Assembly (NCBI RefSeq): GCF_013391415.1
Contig: NZ_JACAXB010000010.1
Location: 62,001 to 126,000, forward strand
DNA: 64,000 bases
From: Aquitalea sp. LB_tupeE
Lineage (GTDB): Bacteria; Pseudomonadota; Gammaproteobacteria; Burkholderiales; Chromobacteriaceae
Reading direction: 5' to 3'
Shown here: positions 35,506 to 45,726 of the stretch, in pieces
How the letters are laid out: each line of letters starts with the position of its first letter
Numbering within the stretch: position 1 is the first letter of the stretch
Notes under the pieces: model-generated
The model's database searches: none
The model's input: the letters and a program-made list of their open reading frames with translations, nothing else
Told to the model about the DNA's origin: nothing
Program-made: the position numbers and the translations under genes

Positions 35506-35575
35506 AATGAGGCTGCCCAGTGCGCGCGGCCCTGTTATCATGCTGGCACCAGGTGTAATCCGAAGTGAAAATGGA

Positions 35576-36904
35576 ATGAAACCGATATTGCTGCTAGCCC
35601 TGCTGGCTGGCGCGGCCCAAGCCGCTCCCTCTTCTGCCTCTCCCCCCTTGTCCACCGCACCGCAACAACAGAACCTGCAATCGGTCCGCAAGGAAATCGA
35701 TAATCTGAAAAAGGACCTGGCGCAGAAGCAGGCGGTGCAACAAGAAGCCAAATCCGCCATTCAGGAGTCGGAACAGGCCATTGCCCAAACCAATCAGGTG
35801 ATTGCCAAGCTGGAAAACAAGCAAAACAATTCGGCCCAACAACTGGCTGACTTGCGCCAGCAAGTACAAACCACTGCGCACAAACTGGCAGAAACCCGCC
35901 AGCGCGTGGCACAAATGCTGGCCAGGCAGTACAAGAGCGGCGATCACGACGCGATGAAGCTGATGCTCAATGCCGACGACCCGAACCAGACCTCGCGCGA
36001 CATGGTGTATTACCAGCACATTGCCAAAGCTCAGCAACAAATGGTGACGCAACTGATCAGCCGCCAGCATGAGCTGGAAGCACTGACCTATCAGCTGGAG
36101 CAGGAACTGGCGCGGCTGGACGCACTGTCCAGCCACAAAAGCCGGGAAAAGAATGCCCTGCTCAACAGCAAGAGCAACAAGCTGGCCCAGCTGAACAAGA
36201 TCGCTGGTGAAATCCAGGCTGGACAAAGCCGCTTGGGCAAGCTGCAGGAAGACGAAAAACGGCTGACCAACCTGATTGCCCAGATCAACCTGGAAATCGA
36301 ACGCCGCCGCCAGGAGGCCATCCGTAAGGCAGCTGAGGAGCGCAAGGCCCGTCAGGCTGCCGCGCTGGCAGCCAAGAAGGAAAACGAGCGCCGTCGCAAA
36401 CTGGCCGAAAACGCCCGCAAACAAGGCAAGCCAGTGCCGGAAGTAGCCAAAAAGTCAGTTCCGGTACCGGTTGAAAAACCGGTGGCGGAAGTGGCCGACG
36501 GCAGTGCATCCGGCAAAGCCTTTGCCAGCCTGCAAGGCCGCATGAAAATGCCGGTGTCAGGCCAGCTTGCCGGCCGCTTTGGTAGCGCACGTAGCGAAGG
36601 CACGTCGTGGAAAGGTGTGTTCATCAAGACTGCGCCGGGCCAGCCGGTTCATGCAGTCGCCGATGGCAACGTAGTGTATGCTGATGCGCTACGCGGATTC
36701 GGCAATGCCGTGATTGTGGATCACGGTGGTAACTACCTGACGGTCTATACCGGCCTCTCTGCCATCGGCAAGAGTGTTGGCAGTGCCGTCAAAGCTGGCG
36801 AAACACTCGGCAACACTGGCGCACTGGACAGCGGCGAATCCGGCCTGTACTTTGAAATCCGGCACATGGGACAACCTCTCAACCCGCAAACCTGGGTACG
36901 CTAA
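35576..36904 (+). CDS. envC: Murein hydrolase activator EnvC (degenerate LytM)
   Basis: EnvC activates amidases AmiA/AmiB at the division septum. The 442-residue precursor has a signal peptide (about 1-17, ALLAGAAQAAP). A long coiled coil rich in Q, K and E (about 30-260) follows, then a basic linker and a C-terminal LytM domain (about 320-440). In the LytM domain the zinc ligands of active M23 peptidases are missing (SWKGVFI instead of HxGxD; GLYFEIRH instead of HLHFE), exactly as in E. coli EnvC, so it should activate rather than cut. The start at 35576 gives the signal peptide. ctpA follows 30 bases later; gpmI-envC-ctpA is a common order. Confidence 0.93.
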   Translation: MKPILLLALLAGAAQAAPSSASPPLSTAPQQQNLQSVRKEIDNLKKDLAQKQAVQQEAKSAIQESEQAIAQTNQVIAKLENKQNNSAQQLADLRQQVQTTAHKLAETRQRVAQMLARQYKSGDHDAMKLMLNADDPNQTSRDMVYYQHIAKAQQQMVTQLISRQHELEALTYQLEQELARLDALSSHKSREKNALLNSKSNKLAQLNKIAGEIQAGQSRLGKLQEDEKRLTNLIAQINLEIERRRQEAIRKAAEERKARQAAALAAKKENERRRKLAENARKQGKPVPEVAKKSVPVPVEKPVAEVADGSASGKAFASLQGRMKMPVSGQLAGRFGSARSEGTSWKGVFIKTAPGQPVHAVADGNVVYADALRGFGNAVIVDHGGNYLTVYTGLSAIGKSVGSAVKAGETLGNTGALDSGESGLYFEIRHMGQPLNPQTWVR

Positions 36905-36934
36905 GCCCCGCGGTATCGGAGACCAACACACAAT

Positions 36935-38362
36935 ATGACTAGTCATCGCATGAAAAAAATTGCCTGGCTTGCCGCCGGCGCACTGGCAGGCGGCGCCCTC
37001 ACCCTCAGCGTGCAGGCTTTTGCCGGCAAGGAGCCCACCACGCTCCCGCTGAATGAACTGCGTACCTTTGCCGAAGTATTTGGCCGGATCAAGCAGGATT
37101 ATGTTGACCCGGTCGATGACAAGAAACTGATCACCGAAGCCATCAAGGGCATGCTCAGCGGACTTGACCCGCACTCCGACTACATGGATGCCGACGCATT
37201 CAAGGAACTGCGCGAAGGGACCCAGGGTGAATTTGGCGGTCTTGGCATCGAGATCGGTGCCGAAGACGGCCTGGTTAAAGTCGTTTCGCCGATTGAAGAC
37301 ACGCCGGCACAGAAGGCCGGCATCAAGAGTGGCGACCTGATCATCAAGATTGACGATACCCCGGTACGCGGGCTGTCGCTGAATGACGCGGTCAAGCGCA
37401 TGCGCGGCAAGCCGGGCAGCAAAGTCACGCTTACCATTGCCCGCAAGAACGAAACCAAGCCGCTGGTCTTTGCCATCACCCGCGCCATCATCAAGACCAA
37501 GAGCGTGAAGTCCAAATTGCTGGAACCGGGTTATGGCTATGTGCGCATCACCCAGTTCCAGGAGCACACCACCGAAAACCTGGCCGAAGCGATTGCCAGC
37601 ATGACCAAGCAGAACAAGCAGCCGCTCAAGGGCCTGGTGCTGGACCTGCGTGACGACCCGGGTGGCTTGCTGACCAGTGCCGTTGGTGTTTCTGCCGCCT
37701 TCCTGCCCAAGGATGCGCTGGTGGTGTATACCGAAGGCCGCACCGCGGATGCCAAGATGAAACTGACGGCGTCTGCACAGAACTATGGCCGCCCCGGCAT
37801 GCCGGACCCGCTGTCGGTACTGCCACAGGAAACCCACAAGGTGCCGCTGGTGGTCCTGGTGAATGGTGGCTCGGCCTCAGCATCCGAGATTGTTGCCGGC
37901 GCGCTGCAAGACCACAAACGTGCGGTACTGGTGGGCACCCAAACCTTTGGCAAGGGCTCGGTGCAATCCATCCTGCCGCTGGGTAGTGCCGGTGGTATCA
38001 AGCTGACCACTGCACGTTACTTTACCCCGAGTGGTCGCTCCATCCAGGCCAAGGGCATTGTGCCGGATGTGGTGGTGGAAGACGCGACAGTCACGGCGGC
38101 AGACCAGGCGCTGCGCGTTCGCGAAGCCGATCTGGAAAACCATCTGGCCAATCCGAATGGCGAAGAAACCCCGTCCAAGTCGGCCACACCAGCCAAACCG
38201 GCGACAGCTCCTGTGATCAAACAGCAAGCACCCAAGCCGCAGGACGACAAGAACGCCAACCCGGACAATCCGCGCGAGCCAAATCCGAAACAGGATTACC
38301 AGCTGTCCCAGGGCCTGAACATCCTGAAGGTGCAGCAAATCCTGATCAAACAAGGCAATTGA
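36935..38362 (+). CDS. ctpA: S41-family C-terminal processing peptidase
   Basis: A 475-residue periplasmic carboxy-terminal protease (CtpA/Prc type) that trims or degrades envelope proteins, often cell-wall hydrolases. It has a signal peptide (about 1-30), a PDZ domain (about 100-175; GGLGIEIGAEDGLVKVVSPI) and the S41 domain. Catalysis uses the serine of GGSASASEIVAG (313-318) and lysine K340 in TFGKGSVQ. A P/K-rich tail after about 400 is probably disordered. It lies 30 bases after envC, suggesting coexpression with septal peptidoglycan control. A strong terminator follows. Confidence 0.95.
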   Translation: MTSHRMKKIAWLAAGALAGGALTLSVQAFAGKEPTTLPLNELRTFAEVFGRIKQDYVDPVDDKKLITEAIKGMLSGLDPHSDYMDADAFKELREGTQGEFGGLGIEIGAEDGLVKVVSPIEDTPAQKAGIKSGDLIIKIDDTPVRGLSLNDAVKRMRGKPGSKVTLTIARKNETKPLVFAITRAIIKTKSVKSKLLEPGYGYVRITQFQEHTTENLAEAIASMTKQNKQPLKGLVLDLRDDPGGLLTSAVGVSAAFLPKDALVVYTEGRTADAKMKLTASAQNYGRPGMPDPLSVLPQETHKVPLVVLVNGGSASASEIVAGALQDHKRAVLVGTQTFGKGSVQSILPLGSAGGIKLTTARYFTPSGRSIQAKGIVPDVVVEDATVTAADQALRVREADLENHLANPNGEETPSKSATPAKPATAPVIKQQAPKPQDDKNANPDNPREPNPKQDYQLSQGLNILKVQQILIKQGN

Positions 38363-38373
38363 GCCTTGAACAG

Positions 38374-38408
38374 ACAGCCACCCCGTCCTTTGCCGGGGTG
38401 GCTGTTTT
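38374..38408 (+). terminator. Intrinsic terminator after ctpA
   Basis: Perfect 12-bp stem ACAGCCACCCCG / CGGGGTGGCTGT with an 8-base loop and TTT. It closes the gpmI-envC-ctpA block. Confidence 0.9.
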
Positions 38409-38515
38409 CATTTCCGACCGCCCCGCAACAAGCGGCGAAAGCGCTGCCCATCCCCTGCTATTCCTGCTAGGCTTGTCGTTTCTGACGTATTTATCTGGCG
38501 GGAGCCTATCCAACA

Positions 38516-39823
38516 ATGCTGAACCGGGAATTTGTCCTCTCCTTCCGTGAAGCCGCCCCCTATATCAATACCTTCCGCGGTAAAACCTTCGTACTGGCTG
38601 TCAGTGGCGAAGCCGTGATGGAAGGCGGTTTTCACAATCTGTCGCAGGATATCAACCTGTTGGTCAGTCTGGGTGTGCGCGTGGTGCTGGTCCATGGCAT
38701 CCGCCCCCAGATCGAAGCCTTGCTCAAACGCAATGGCCTGAACCGGCTGTTTCACCGCGACCGACGAGTGACCGATGCCAGCACCATGGAAATCGTCAAG
38801 CAAGCCAGCGGCGCTACCCGCTATGGCATTGAGGCCCAGTTGTCGATGGGCATGCCCAATTCGCCCATGTTCGGTGCCCATTTGCGCGTAGCCGGTGGTA
38901 ATTTCATCACCGCCCAGCCGCTGGGTGTTCTGGACGGCGTGGACATGCAATACACGGGCCAGGTACGACGCATAGACGTAGATGCCATCAATACCCGACT
39001 GACCGCCGGTGAACTGGTATTGCTCTCGCCGGTGGGCTACTCGGTCACGGGCGAAGCCTTCAACCTCACCATGGAAGAAATGGCCGCCCAGCTGGCATCA
39101 GCCCTCAAAGCCGAAAAGCTGATCTTCGTGATTGAAGGACGTGGTGTCACCAATGAGACGGGCCAGCACGTCAGCTCGCTCACCGCCCAGCAGGCCGAAG
39201 AATTGCTGCAAGCCGGGCACCTGCAGCGCGATGTTACCGCCTATCTGCCTTATGCCATCAAGGCGACCCGCGATGGCATCCCGCGTGCCCACCTGGTCAG
39301 CCATCACGAAGATGGCTCGCTCTTGGCCGAACTGTTCACCAATGGCGGTACAGGTACCATGATTGCCCGTGATGCATTGGTCAAAGTGCGCAATGCCAGT
39401 GTGGATGACATCGGCCCCATCCTGAACCTGATCCGCCCGCTGGAAGAGCAGGGCATTCTGGTCAAGCGCAGCCGCGAGCATCTGGAAATGGAAATTTCCC
39501 AATACTCGGTACTGGAGCACGACGGCAAGATTTATGGCTGCGTGGCCATGCATGTGTTTCCAGAAGCCGGGATGGCAGAGCTGGCTTGCCTCGCAGTAGC
39601 ACCGGAACGCCGTGAAGGCCGCTTTGGCGAAACCTTGCTCAAACACGTGGAATATCAGGCACGTACCCGCGGCCTGAAAGCCCTGTTCGTGCTGACCACT
39701 CAAACGGCGCACTGGTTTGTCGAGCGCGGTTTTGCCGAAGCTGGCCGTGGCCAGCTGCCACTGGCACGCCAGGCTTTTTACAATAATCAGCGCCGTTCCA
39801 AAATATTCGTCAAGGAATTGTGA
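38516..39823 (+). CDS. argA: Amino-acid N-acetyltransferase (N-acetylglutamate synthase)
   Basis: ArgA makes N-acetylglutamate from glutamate and acetyl-CoA, the first step of arginine synthesis. The 435-residue protein has an N-terminal amino acid kinase-like domain (about 15-280; LVSLGVRVVLVHGIRPQIE near 49) that usually binds the inhibitor arginine. The C-terminal GNAT domain (about 290-435) has AELACLAVAPERREGRFGE as acetyl-CoA loop. The gene is preceded by a terminator and has GGGAG 12 bases upstream of the ATG. No other arg gene is adjacent. Arginine also feeds agmatine, so it links loosely to aguA in this window. Confidence 0.96.
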   Translation: MLNREFVLSFREAAPYINTFRGKTFVLAVSGEAVMEGGFHNLSQDINLLVSLGVRVVLVHGIRPQIEALLKRNGLNRLFHRDRRVTDASTMEIVKQASGATRYGIEAQLSMGMPNSPMFGAHLRVAGGNFITAQPLGVLDGVDMQYTGQVRRIDVDAINTRLTAGELVLLSPVGYSVTGEAFNLTMEEMAAQLASALKAEKLIFVIEGRGVTNETGQHVSSLTAQQAEELLQAGHLQRDVTAYLPYAIKATRDGIPRAHLVSHHEDGSLLAELFTNGGTGTMIARDALVKVRNASVDDIGPILNLIRPLEEQGILVKRSREHLEMEISQYSVLEHDGKIYGCVAMHVFPEAGMAELACLAVAPERREGRFGETLLKHVEYQARTRGLKALFVLTTQTAHWFVERGFAEAGRGQLPLARQAFYNNQRRSKIFVKEL

Positions 39824-39860
39824 GCCGGTATACCACCTCGCCAGCGGCATGGTTGGAAGG

Positions 39861-39878
39861 GTGTCATGGTTGTGACAC
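39861..39878. promoter_or_regulatory. Inverted repeat upstream of yggX
   Basis: GTGTCA-N6-TGACAC lies 42 bases before the yggX start. It could be an operator. TTGGAA (39853-39858) with CACAAT (39876-39881) 17 bases on is a weak overlapping promoter candidate. Confidence 0.35.
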
Positions 39879-39919
39879 AATAATGCAGTATATTCAGTTC
39901 AATTTTGCAAGGATGAGCA

Positions 39920-40192
39920 ATGGCCAGAAACGTCAATTGCATCAAGCTGGGCCGCGAGGCCGAAGGTCTGGACTTTCCGCCCCTGCCGGGCGAGCTTGGC
40001 AAGCGTGTATATGAAAATGTCTCCAAGGAAGCCTGGCAAGGCTGGCTGCGTTATCAAACCATGCTGATCAACGAAAACCGTCTCAGCCTGGCTGATGCAC
40101 GTGCCCGTCAGTATCTGGCTGCACAGCTGGACGCCTACTTCTTCGGTCAAGGTGCGGATGCACCGGCTGGCTATACGCCACCGCAGCAGTAA
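39920..40192 (+). CDS. yggX: Probable Fe(2+)-trafficking protein YggX
   Basis: A 90-residue protein of the YggX family, linked in Enterobacteria to protection of iron-sulfur clusters against oxidative damage. The family start is intact ([21 protein letters not shown], with C7). The central [20 protein letters not shown] and the C-terminal helix [11 protein letters not shown] are also intact. AAGGA lies about 8 bases upstream. The gene is monocistronic between argA and ppk1, with its own terminator. Confidence 0.95.
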   Translation: MARNVNCIKLGREAEGLDFPPLPGELGKRVYENVSKEAWQGWLRYQTMLINENRLSLADARARQYLAAQLDAYFFGQGADAPAGYTPPQQ

Positions 40193-40199
40193 TTATTCC

Positions 40200-40226
40200 A
40201 AGCCCTCCTGCGCGAGGGCTTTTTTG
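40200..40226 (+). terminator. Intrinsic terminator of yggX
   Basis: Stem AGCCCTC / GAGGGCT with a 6-base loop and five or more T residues directly follows the yggX stop. Confidence 0.88.
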
Positions 40227-40260
40227 TCTCCACACCTCATCACCATTGGCGCGAAACCGT

Positions 40261-42318
40261 ATGTCACAAAGCCACGAGTTGCTGCTTAACCGTGAACTGG
40301 GCCTGATCGAATTCAACCGCAGAGTACTGGCGCAAGCTGAAGACCCTAGCCTGCCGCTGCTCGAACGCCTGAAATACCTGTGCATCGTCTCCTCCAATCT
40401 GGACGAGTTTTTTGAAGTCCGCATGGCCTGGCTGAAAGATACCGCCCAGCTCACACCCAGCCGTATCCTGGCCGATGGCTCGACACCGGCACAGATCATG
40501 GCCAAGGTGTCTGCCGCCTCGCACGAACTGGTACGCCAGCAATATGCGGTGATGAGTGATGTACTGTTCCCGGCGCTGCGTGAAGAAGACATCATCTTCC
40601 TGCGCCGTAACGAATGGACCGAACAGCAACAGGAATGGGTGCACGATTTCTTCAGCAATGAGCTGATGCCCATCCTCACCCCGATCGGGCTGGACCCGTC
40701 CCACCCCTTCCCCAAGGTGCTGAACAAGTCGCTCAACTTTGCCGTGGAACTGGAAGGCCGCGATGCCTTTGGCCGTCAGTCCGACATCGCCATCGTGCAG
40801 GCCCCGCGCATTCTGCCACGCGTGATCAAGGTACCGCCGGAAGTGTGCAGCGGCCACCCGCATACCTTTGTGTTCCTGTCTTCCATCCTGCACTCGCACG
40901 TGCACGAGCTGTTCCTGGGCATGACGGTGAAGGGCTGCTACCAGTTCCGCGTCACCCGCGACAGCGAACTGACCGTGGAAGACGAAGACCTGAAAAACCT
41001 GCGTACAGCCTTGCAAGGTGAATTGAGCCAGCGCCAGTTTGGTGATGCGGTACGGCTGGAAATTGCCGATACCTGCCCGCCGCACATGGAGGAATTCCTG
41101 CTCACGCAATTCAACCTGAAAAAGCAGGATGTCTACCGCGTCAACGGCCCGGTGAATCTGGTACGTCTGATGCAGGTGCCGGACCTTGTAGACCGTCCCG
41201 ACCTGAAATTCCCGCCCTTCGTACCGTCACTGCCCGACCAACTCAGCAAAAAAACACCGCTGTTTGACGCCATTCGCAAGGGTGACATCCTGCTGCACCA
41301 CCCCTTCCAGAGCTTCCAGCCTGTGATTGACATGCTGAACCTGGCCGCGACCGACCCGCAGGTGGTGGCCATCAAGATGACGGTATACCGTACCGGCACC
41401 GACTCGGTGCTGATGGAATCGCTGATTGCCGCTGCCCGCGCCGGCAAGCAGGTGACGGTGGTACTGGAACTGATGGCGCGCTTTGACGAAGAAGCCAATA
41501 TCAGCTGGGCCAGCCATCTGGAAGACGCCGGTGCCCACGTGGTATATGGCGTGTTCGGCTACAAGGTGCACGCCAAGATGCTGATGGTGATTCGTCGCGA
41601 GGACAAGCGCCTGCGCCGCTACGTGCATCTGGGCACCGGCAACTATCACCCGCGCACCGCCCGTTTCTATACCGACCTTGGCCTGCTCACCTGCAACGAA
41701 GAAATCGCCAGTGATGTGAATGACATCTTCGTGCAGCTCACTGGTCTGGGCCGCGCCAGCCAGCTCAAGCAGTTGCACCAAAGCCCGTTCACCCTGCACA
41801 GCTTGCTGATCGACTCCATCGAGCGTGAAATCGAGCACGCCCAGCAAGGCCGCCCGGCACAAATCATCGCCAAGATGAACGCGCTGCTGGAACCACAAGT
41901 CATTCACGCGCTGTACCGCGCCAGCCAGGCCGGGGTGAAAATCCAGTTGATCGTGCGTGGCGTCTGCGCGCTGCGCCCCGGCGTACCGGGTCTGTCGGAC
42001 AACATCACCGTACGCTCGGTGGTAGGCCGCTTCCTGGAGCATCCGCGCGTGTATTACTTCTACAACGACAAGCAGGAAAACCTGTATATCGCCAGTGCTG
42101 ACTGGATGGGCCGCAACCTGTTCCGCCGTATCGAAACCTGCGTGCCGATTCTGGATCCCAAGGTCAAACGCCGGGTGATCAAGGAAGCACTGCGACTCTA
42201 TCTGGAAGATAATGTCAACGCCTGGGACATGCAGCCGGACGGTAGCTACAAACGCCGCCCCAGCCGTGGCAAGGAGCGCTGTGCCCAGAACATGCTGCTG
42301 GAAGAATACGCACGCTGA
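40261..42318 (+). CDS. ppk1: Polyphosphate kinase 1
   Basis: PPK1 reversibly transfers the ATP gamma phosphate to polyphosphate. The 685-residue protein has the full four-domain build: N (LLNRELGLIEFNRRVLAQAE), head, and C1/C2 phospholipase-D-like domains. The autophosphorylated histidine is H437 in FGYKVHAKMLM, aligning with E. coli H435. LGTGNYHPRTARFYTDLG follows at about 457. The ATG at 40261 is chosen over an in-frame TTG at 40246; neither has a clear ribosome site. It starts 35 bases after the yggX terminator and ends in its own terminator. No ppx gene is adjacent. Confidence 0.97.
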   Translation: MSQSHELLLNRELGLIEFNRRVLAQAEDPSLPLLERLKYLCIVSSNLDEFFEVRMAWLKDTAQLTPSRILADGSTPAQIMAKVSAASHELVRQQYAVMSDVLFPALREEDIIFLRRNEWTEQQQEWVHDFFSNELMPILTPIGLDPSHPFPKVLNKSLNFAVELEGRDAFGRQSDIAIVQAPRILPRVIKVPPEVCSGHPHTFVFLSSILHSHVHELFLGMTVKGCYQFRVTRDSELTVEDEDLKNLRTALQGELSQRQFGDAVRLEIADTCPPHMEEFLLTQFNLKKQDVYRVNGPVNLVRLMQVPDLVDRPDLKFPPFVPSLPDQLSKKTPLFDAIRKGDILLHHPFQSFQPVIDMLNLAATDPQVVAIKMTVYRTGTDSVLMESLIAAARAGKQVTVVLELMARFDEEANISWASHLEDAGAHVVYGVFGYKVHAKMLMVIRREDKRLRRYVHLGTGNYHPRTARFYTDLGLLTCNEEIASDVNDIFVQLTGLGRASQLKQLHQSPFTLHSLLIDSIEREIEHAQQGRPAQIIAKMNALLEPQVIHALYRASQAGVKIQLIVRGVCALRPGVPGLSDNITVRSVVGRFLEHPRVYYFYNDKQENLYIASADWMGRNLFRRIETCVPILDPKVKRRVIKEALRLYLEDNVNAWDMQPDGSYKRRPSRGKERCAQNMLLEEYAR

Positions 42319-42343
42319 CAGGCATTGCTTGTCTACATGCCCG

Positions 42344-42381
42344 CGGCCGGTCGGTGGAACTTCCACCCACCGGCCGTTTTC
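42344..42381 (+). terminator. Intrinsic terminator of ppk1
   Basis: A long stem (CGGCCGGT / ACCGGCCG extended inward by GGTGG / CCACC around AACTT) with one mismatch, then TTTTCTT. It ends 25 bases before the next start. Confidence 0.85.
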
Positions 42382-42405
42382 TTATGGCAGCCACCTTATG
42401 AAGGA

Positions 42406-42891
42406 ATGTCTGTGGAAATCCTGTTCACCCTGCTTGCAGCCCTGCTGATCGTCCTGGGTATGGCGGGCACCTTGTTCCCCGCCCTGCCCGGCCTGCCGCT
42501 GATGCTGGGCGGCTTTTTGCTGCTGGGCTGGGTCGATGGTTTCGCCCATCTGGGCAGCACAGCATTACTGATCATGACTGTGCTGACCGTTCTGGGCCTG
42601 ACTATAGATTTTGTCGCCGGTTTGCTGGGGGCCAAACTGACCGGTGCCAGCAAACAGGCTTTGTGGGGGGCCTTCATCGGCAGCCTCGCTGGCCTGCCGC
42701 TGGGACTGGTCGGTGTCATTCTGGGGCCGCTGCTTGGTGCCGCCATCGGCGAGCTGTTGGCCCGGCGCGATGCCTGGCAGGCTGGCCGTGTCGGCCTGGG
42801 CACCCTGGCCGGTTTCCTGGTTGGCACGGTTGCCAAGATTGGCTGCGCCTTTGCCATGCTGGCTACGGCTCTGTTCGCCTGGCTCTGGTAA
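42406..42891 (+). CDS. DUF456 family membrane protein
   Basis: A protein of about 161 residues belonging to DUF456: highly hydrophobic with about four membrane segments and glycine-rich repeats (GMAGTLFPALPGLPLMLGG, GLLGAKLTGASKQALWGAFIG, GVILGPLLGAAIGELLARR). The glycine-zipper-like pattern is typical of the family. The function is unknown; a small inner-membrane protein is all that can be said. AAGGA directly precedes ATG 42406 and lies 6 bases before an in-frame GTG at 42412, so the GTG may be the real start (two residues shorter). It is between ppk1 and ettA and probably transcribed alone. Confidence 0.8.
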   Translation: MSVEILFTLLAALLIVLGMAGTLFPALPGLPLMLGGFLLLGWVDGFAHLGSTALLIMTVLTVLGLTIDFVAGLLGAKLTGASKQALWGAFIGSLAGLPLGLVGVILGPLLGAAIGELLARRDAWQAGRVGLGTLAGFLVGTVAKIGCAFAMLATALFAWLW

Positions 42892-42929
42892 GAGCCAGCA
42901 CTGGCAGCGCAGCACGGCAGGCCCGCTTT

Positions 42930-42943
42930 TGGTAGAATCTACC
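42930..42943 (+). promoter_or_regulatory. Extended -10 promoter of ettA overlapping a palindrome
   Basis: TGGTAGAAT (42930-42938) is an extended -10 with one mismatch to TGnTATAAT. It also lies in the palindrome GGTAGA-A-TCTACC (42931-42943), which could allow a repressor to sit on the promoter. The predicted leader is about 30 bases. Confidence 0.5.
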
Positions 42944-42973
42944 GCTTAACGATTATCTTCAGCAGGGTCCCTC

Positions 42974-44641
<1,668 letters not shown>

Positions 44642-44658
44642 TCTGCCTGCCGCACGAC

Positions 44659-44683
44659 AAAACCCCCGCTTGCGGGGGTTTTG
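44659..44683 (+). terminator. Intrinsic terminator of ettA
   Basis: Stem AAAACCCCCGC / GCGGGGGTTTT with a 2-base core loop. It is bidirectional in form and lies between ettA and the convergent CDGSH gene. Confidence 0.88.
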
Positions 44684-44704
44684 TCATTCAAATACACCAA
44701 TAAC

Positions 44705-44950
44705 TCAGGACAGCTGGCTGTGCGAACCATCACACAGGGGCTGGCCCTCGCTCAGCTTGCAGCCACAGAAGTAGACCAGGCCACTCTTGTCCGCCACATA
44801 CTCGACCGGACTGAAACAGGAGCCGGCATGACTGCCATCGCAAAACGGCTGCTTTTCGCTCTGCCCGCAAGCACACCACCAATAATGCTTGCCGGCCTCC
44901 ACTTCGACTGCATAGGGAAAACTCTGCGGTGAAAACGGTTGATCAGCCAT
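44705..44950 (-). CDS. Double CDGSH iron-sulfur protein
   Basis: An 81-residue protein with two consecutive CDGSH-type 2Fe-2S motifs of the C-x-C-x8-C-x3-H form: C26, C28, C37 and H41 (CACGQSEKQPFCDGSH), then C62, C64, C73 and H77 (CGCKLSEGQPLCDGSH). Each motif binds one 2Fe-2S cluster through three cysteines and one histidine in known family members. There is no membrane anchor or targeting signal, so it should be cytoplasmic. The redox role is unknown; the group has been tied to iron and redox balance. The start at 44950 has AAGGAG 7 bases upstream; a 24-base extension is rejected. It stands alone on the minus strand. Confidence 0.93.
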   Translation of the reverse strand: MADQPFSPQSFPYAVEVEAGKHYWWCACGQSEKQPFCDGSHAGSCFSPVEYVADKSGLVYFCGCKLSEGQPLCDGSHSQLS

Positions 44951-45057
44951 GCGACACTCCTTGCAGAACCACACCCGGGCTTTCAGCTTAGAAGACCGCT
45001 GCCCGCTGCGCCAGCCCGTGTCATGCAGGACGTCAGGGAAATGTTAAAATACCGGTC

Positions 45058-45726
45058 ATGCGCTATTTCGTTTGCCTGTCCTTCCTGTTGCTGGCAGCCT
45101 GCAGCACCCTGCCCGACACCTCGCCAGCCCCTGCCGGGTATTACCGCGTCCGTGCCGGGGATACCTTATACCGCATTGCGCTCAACCATCACCAAAGCGT
45201 GAACACGCTGGTGGCGTGGAACAAGCTGGCAGACCCGTCCAGCATCACTGCAGGACAGTTGTTGCGCGTCAGCCCGGCAAGCACCGCTCCGGCCAAGACC
45301 ACTACTCCTGCTACCACGGTCAAAACCACACCACCCCCTGCCACTCGCCCGGCTCCACCTGGCATCAGCCTGCAATGGCCCATTCGTGGAGCCTTGCTTG
45401 GCAAGTTCAACGGCAACAGCAACAAGGGCATAGACATTGCCGGCAAGGCGGGCGACCCGGTACGCGCCGCAGCCAGCGGTACGGTAGCCTATGCCGGCAA
45501 GGGCATACGCGCCTATGGCAACCTGCTCATCATCAAGCATGGTAATGATTACCTGACCGCCTATGCCCACAACCAGACCTTGCTGGTGAAAGAAGGCCAA
45601 ACCGTACAGGCTGGCCAGCAGATTGCCACCGTTGGGCATACGGGGAGCAATCGCGACATGCTGCATTTCGAGTTGCGCCGCCAGGGGCAGGCCATCGACC
45701 CGCTAAGCGCACTCCCCGCTCAATAG
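45058..45726 (+). CDS. nlpD: NlpD-like LysM/LytM lipoprotein, amidase activator
   Basis: A 222-residue lipoprotein precursor with lipobox LLAAC (C15), a LysM peptidoglycan-binding domain (about 28-72, YYRVRAGDTLYRIALNHHQS), a T/P-rich linker, and a LytM/M23 domain (about 105-218). The first zinc ligand is lost (NKGIDIAG where active enzymes have H-x-G-x-D); MLHFELR keeps one histidine. This matches NlpD, which activates amidase AmiC at the septum instead of cutting. It pairs functionally with envC 9 kb upstream. The usual neighbours pcm and rpoS are not here, so it may be a second NlpD-type paralogue. Its end overlaps the convergent reductase gene by 7 bases. Confidence 0.88.
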   Translation: MRYFVCLSFLLLAACSTLPDTSPAPAGYYRVRAGDTLYRIALNHHQSVNTLVAWNKLADPSSITAGQLLRVSPASTAPAKTTTPATTVKTTPPPATRPAPPGISLQWPIRGALLGKFNGNSNKGIDIAGKAGDPVRAAASGTVAYAGKGIRAYGNLLIIKHGNDYLTAYAHNQTLLVKEGQTVQAGQQIATVGHTGSNRDMLHFELRRQGQAIDPLSALPAQ

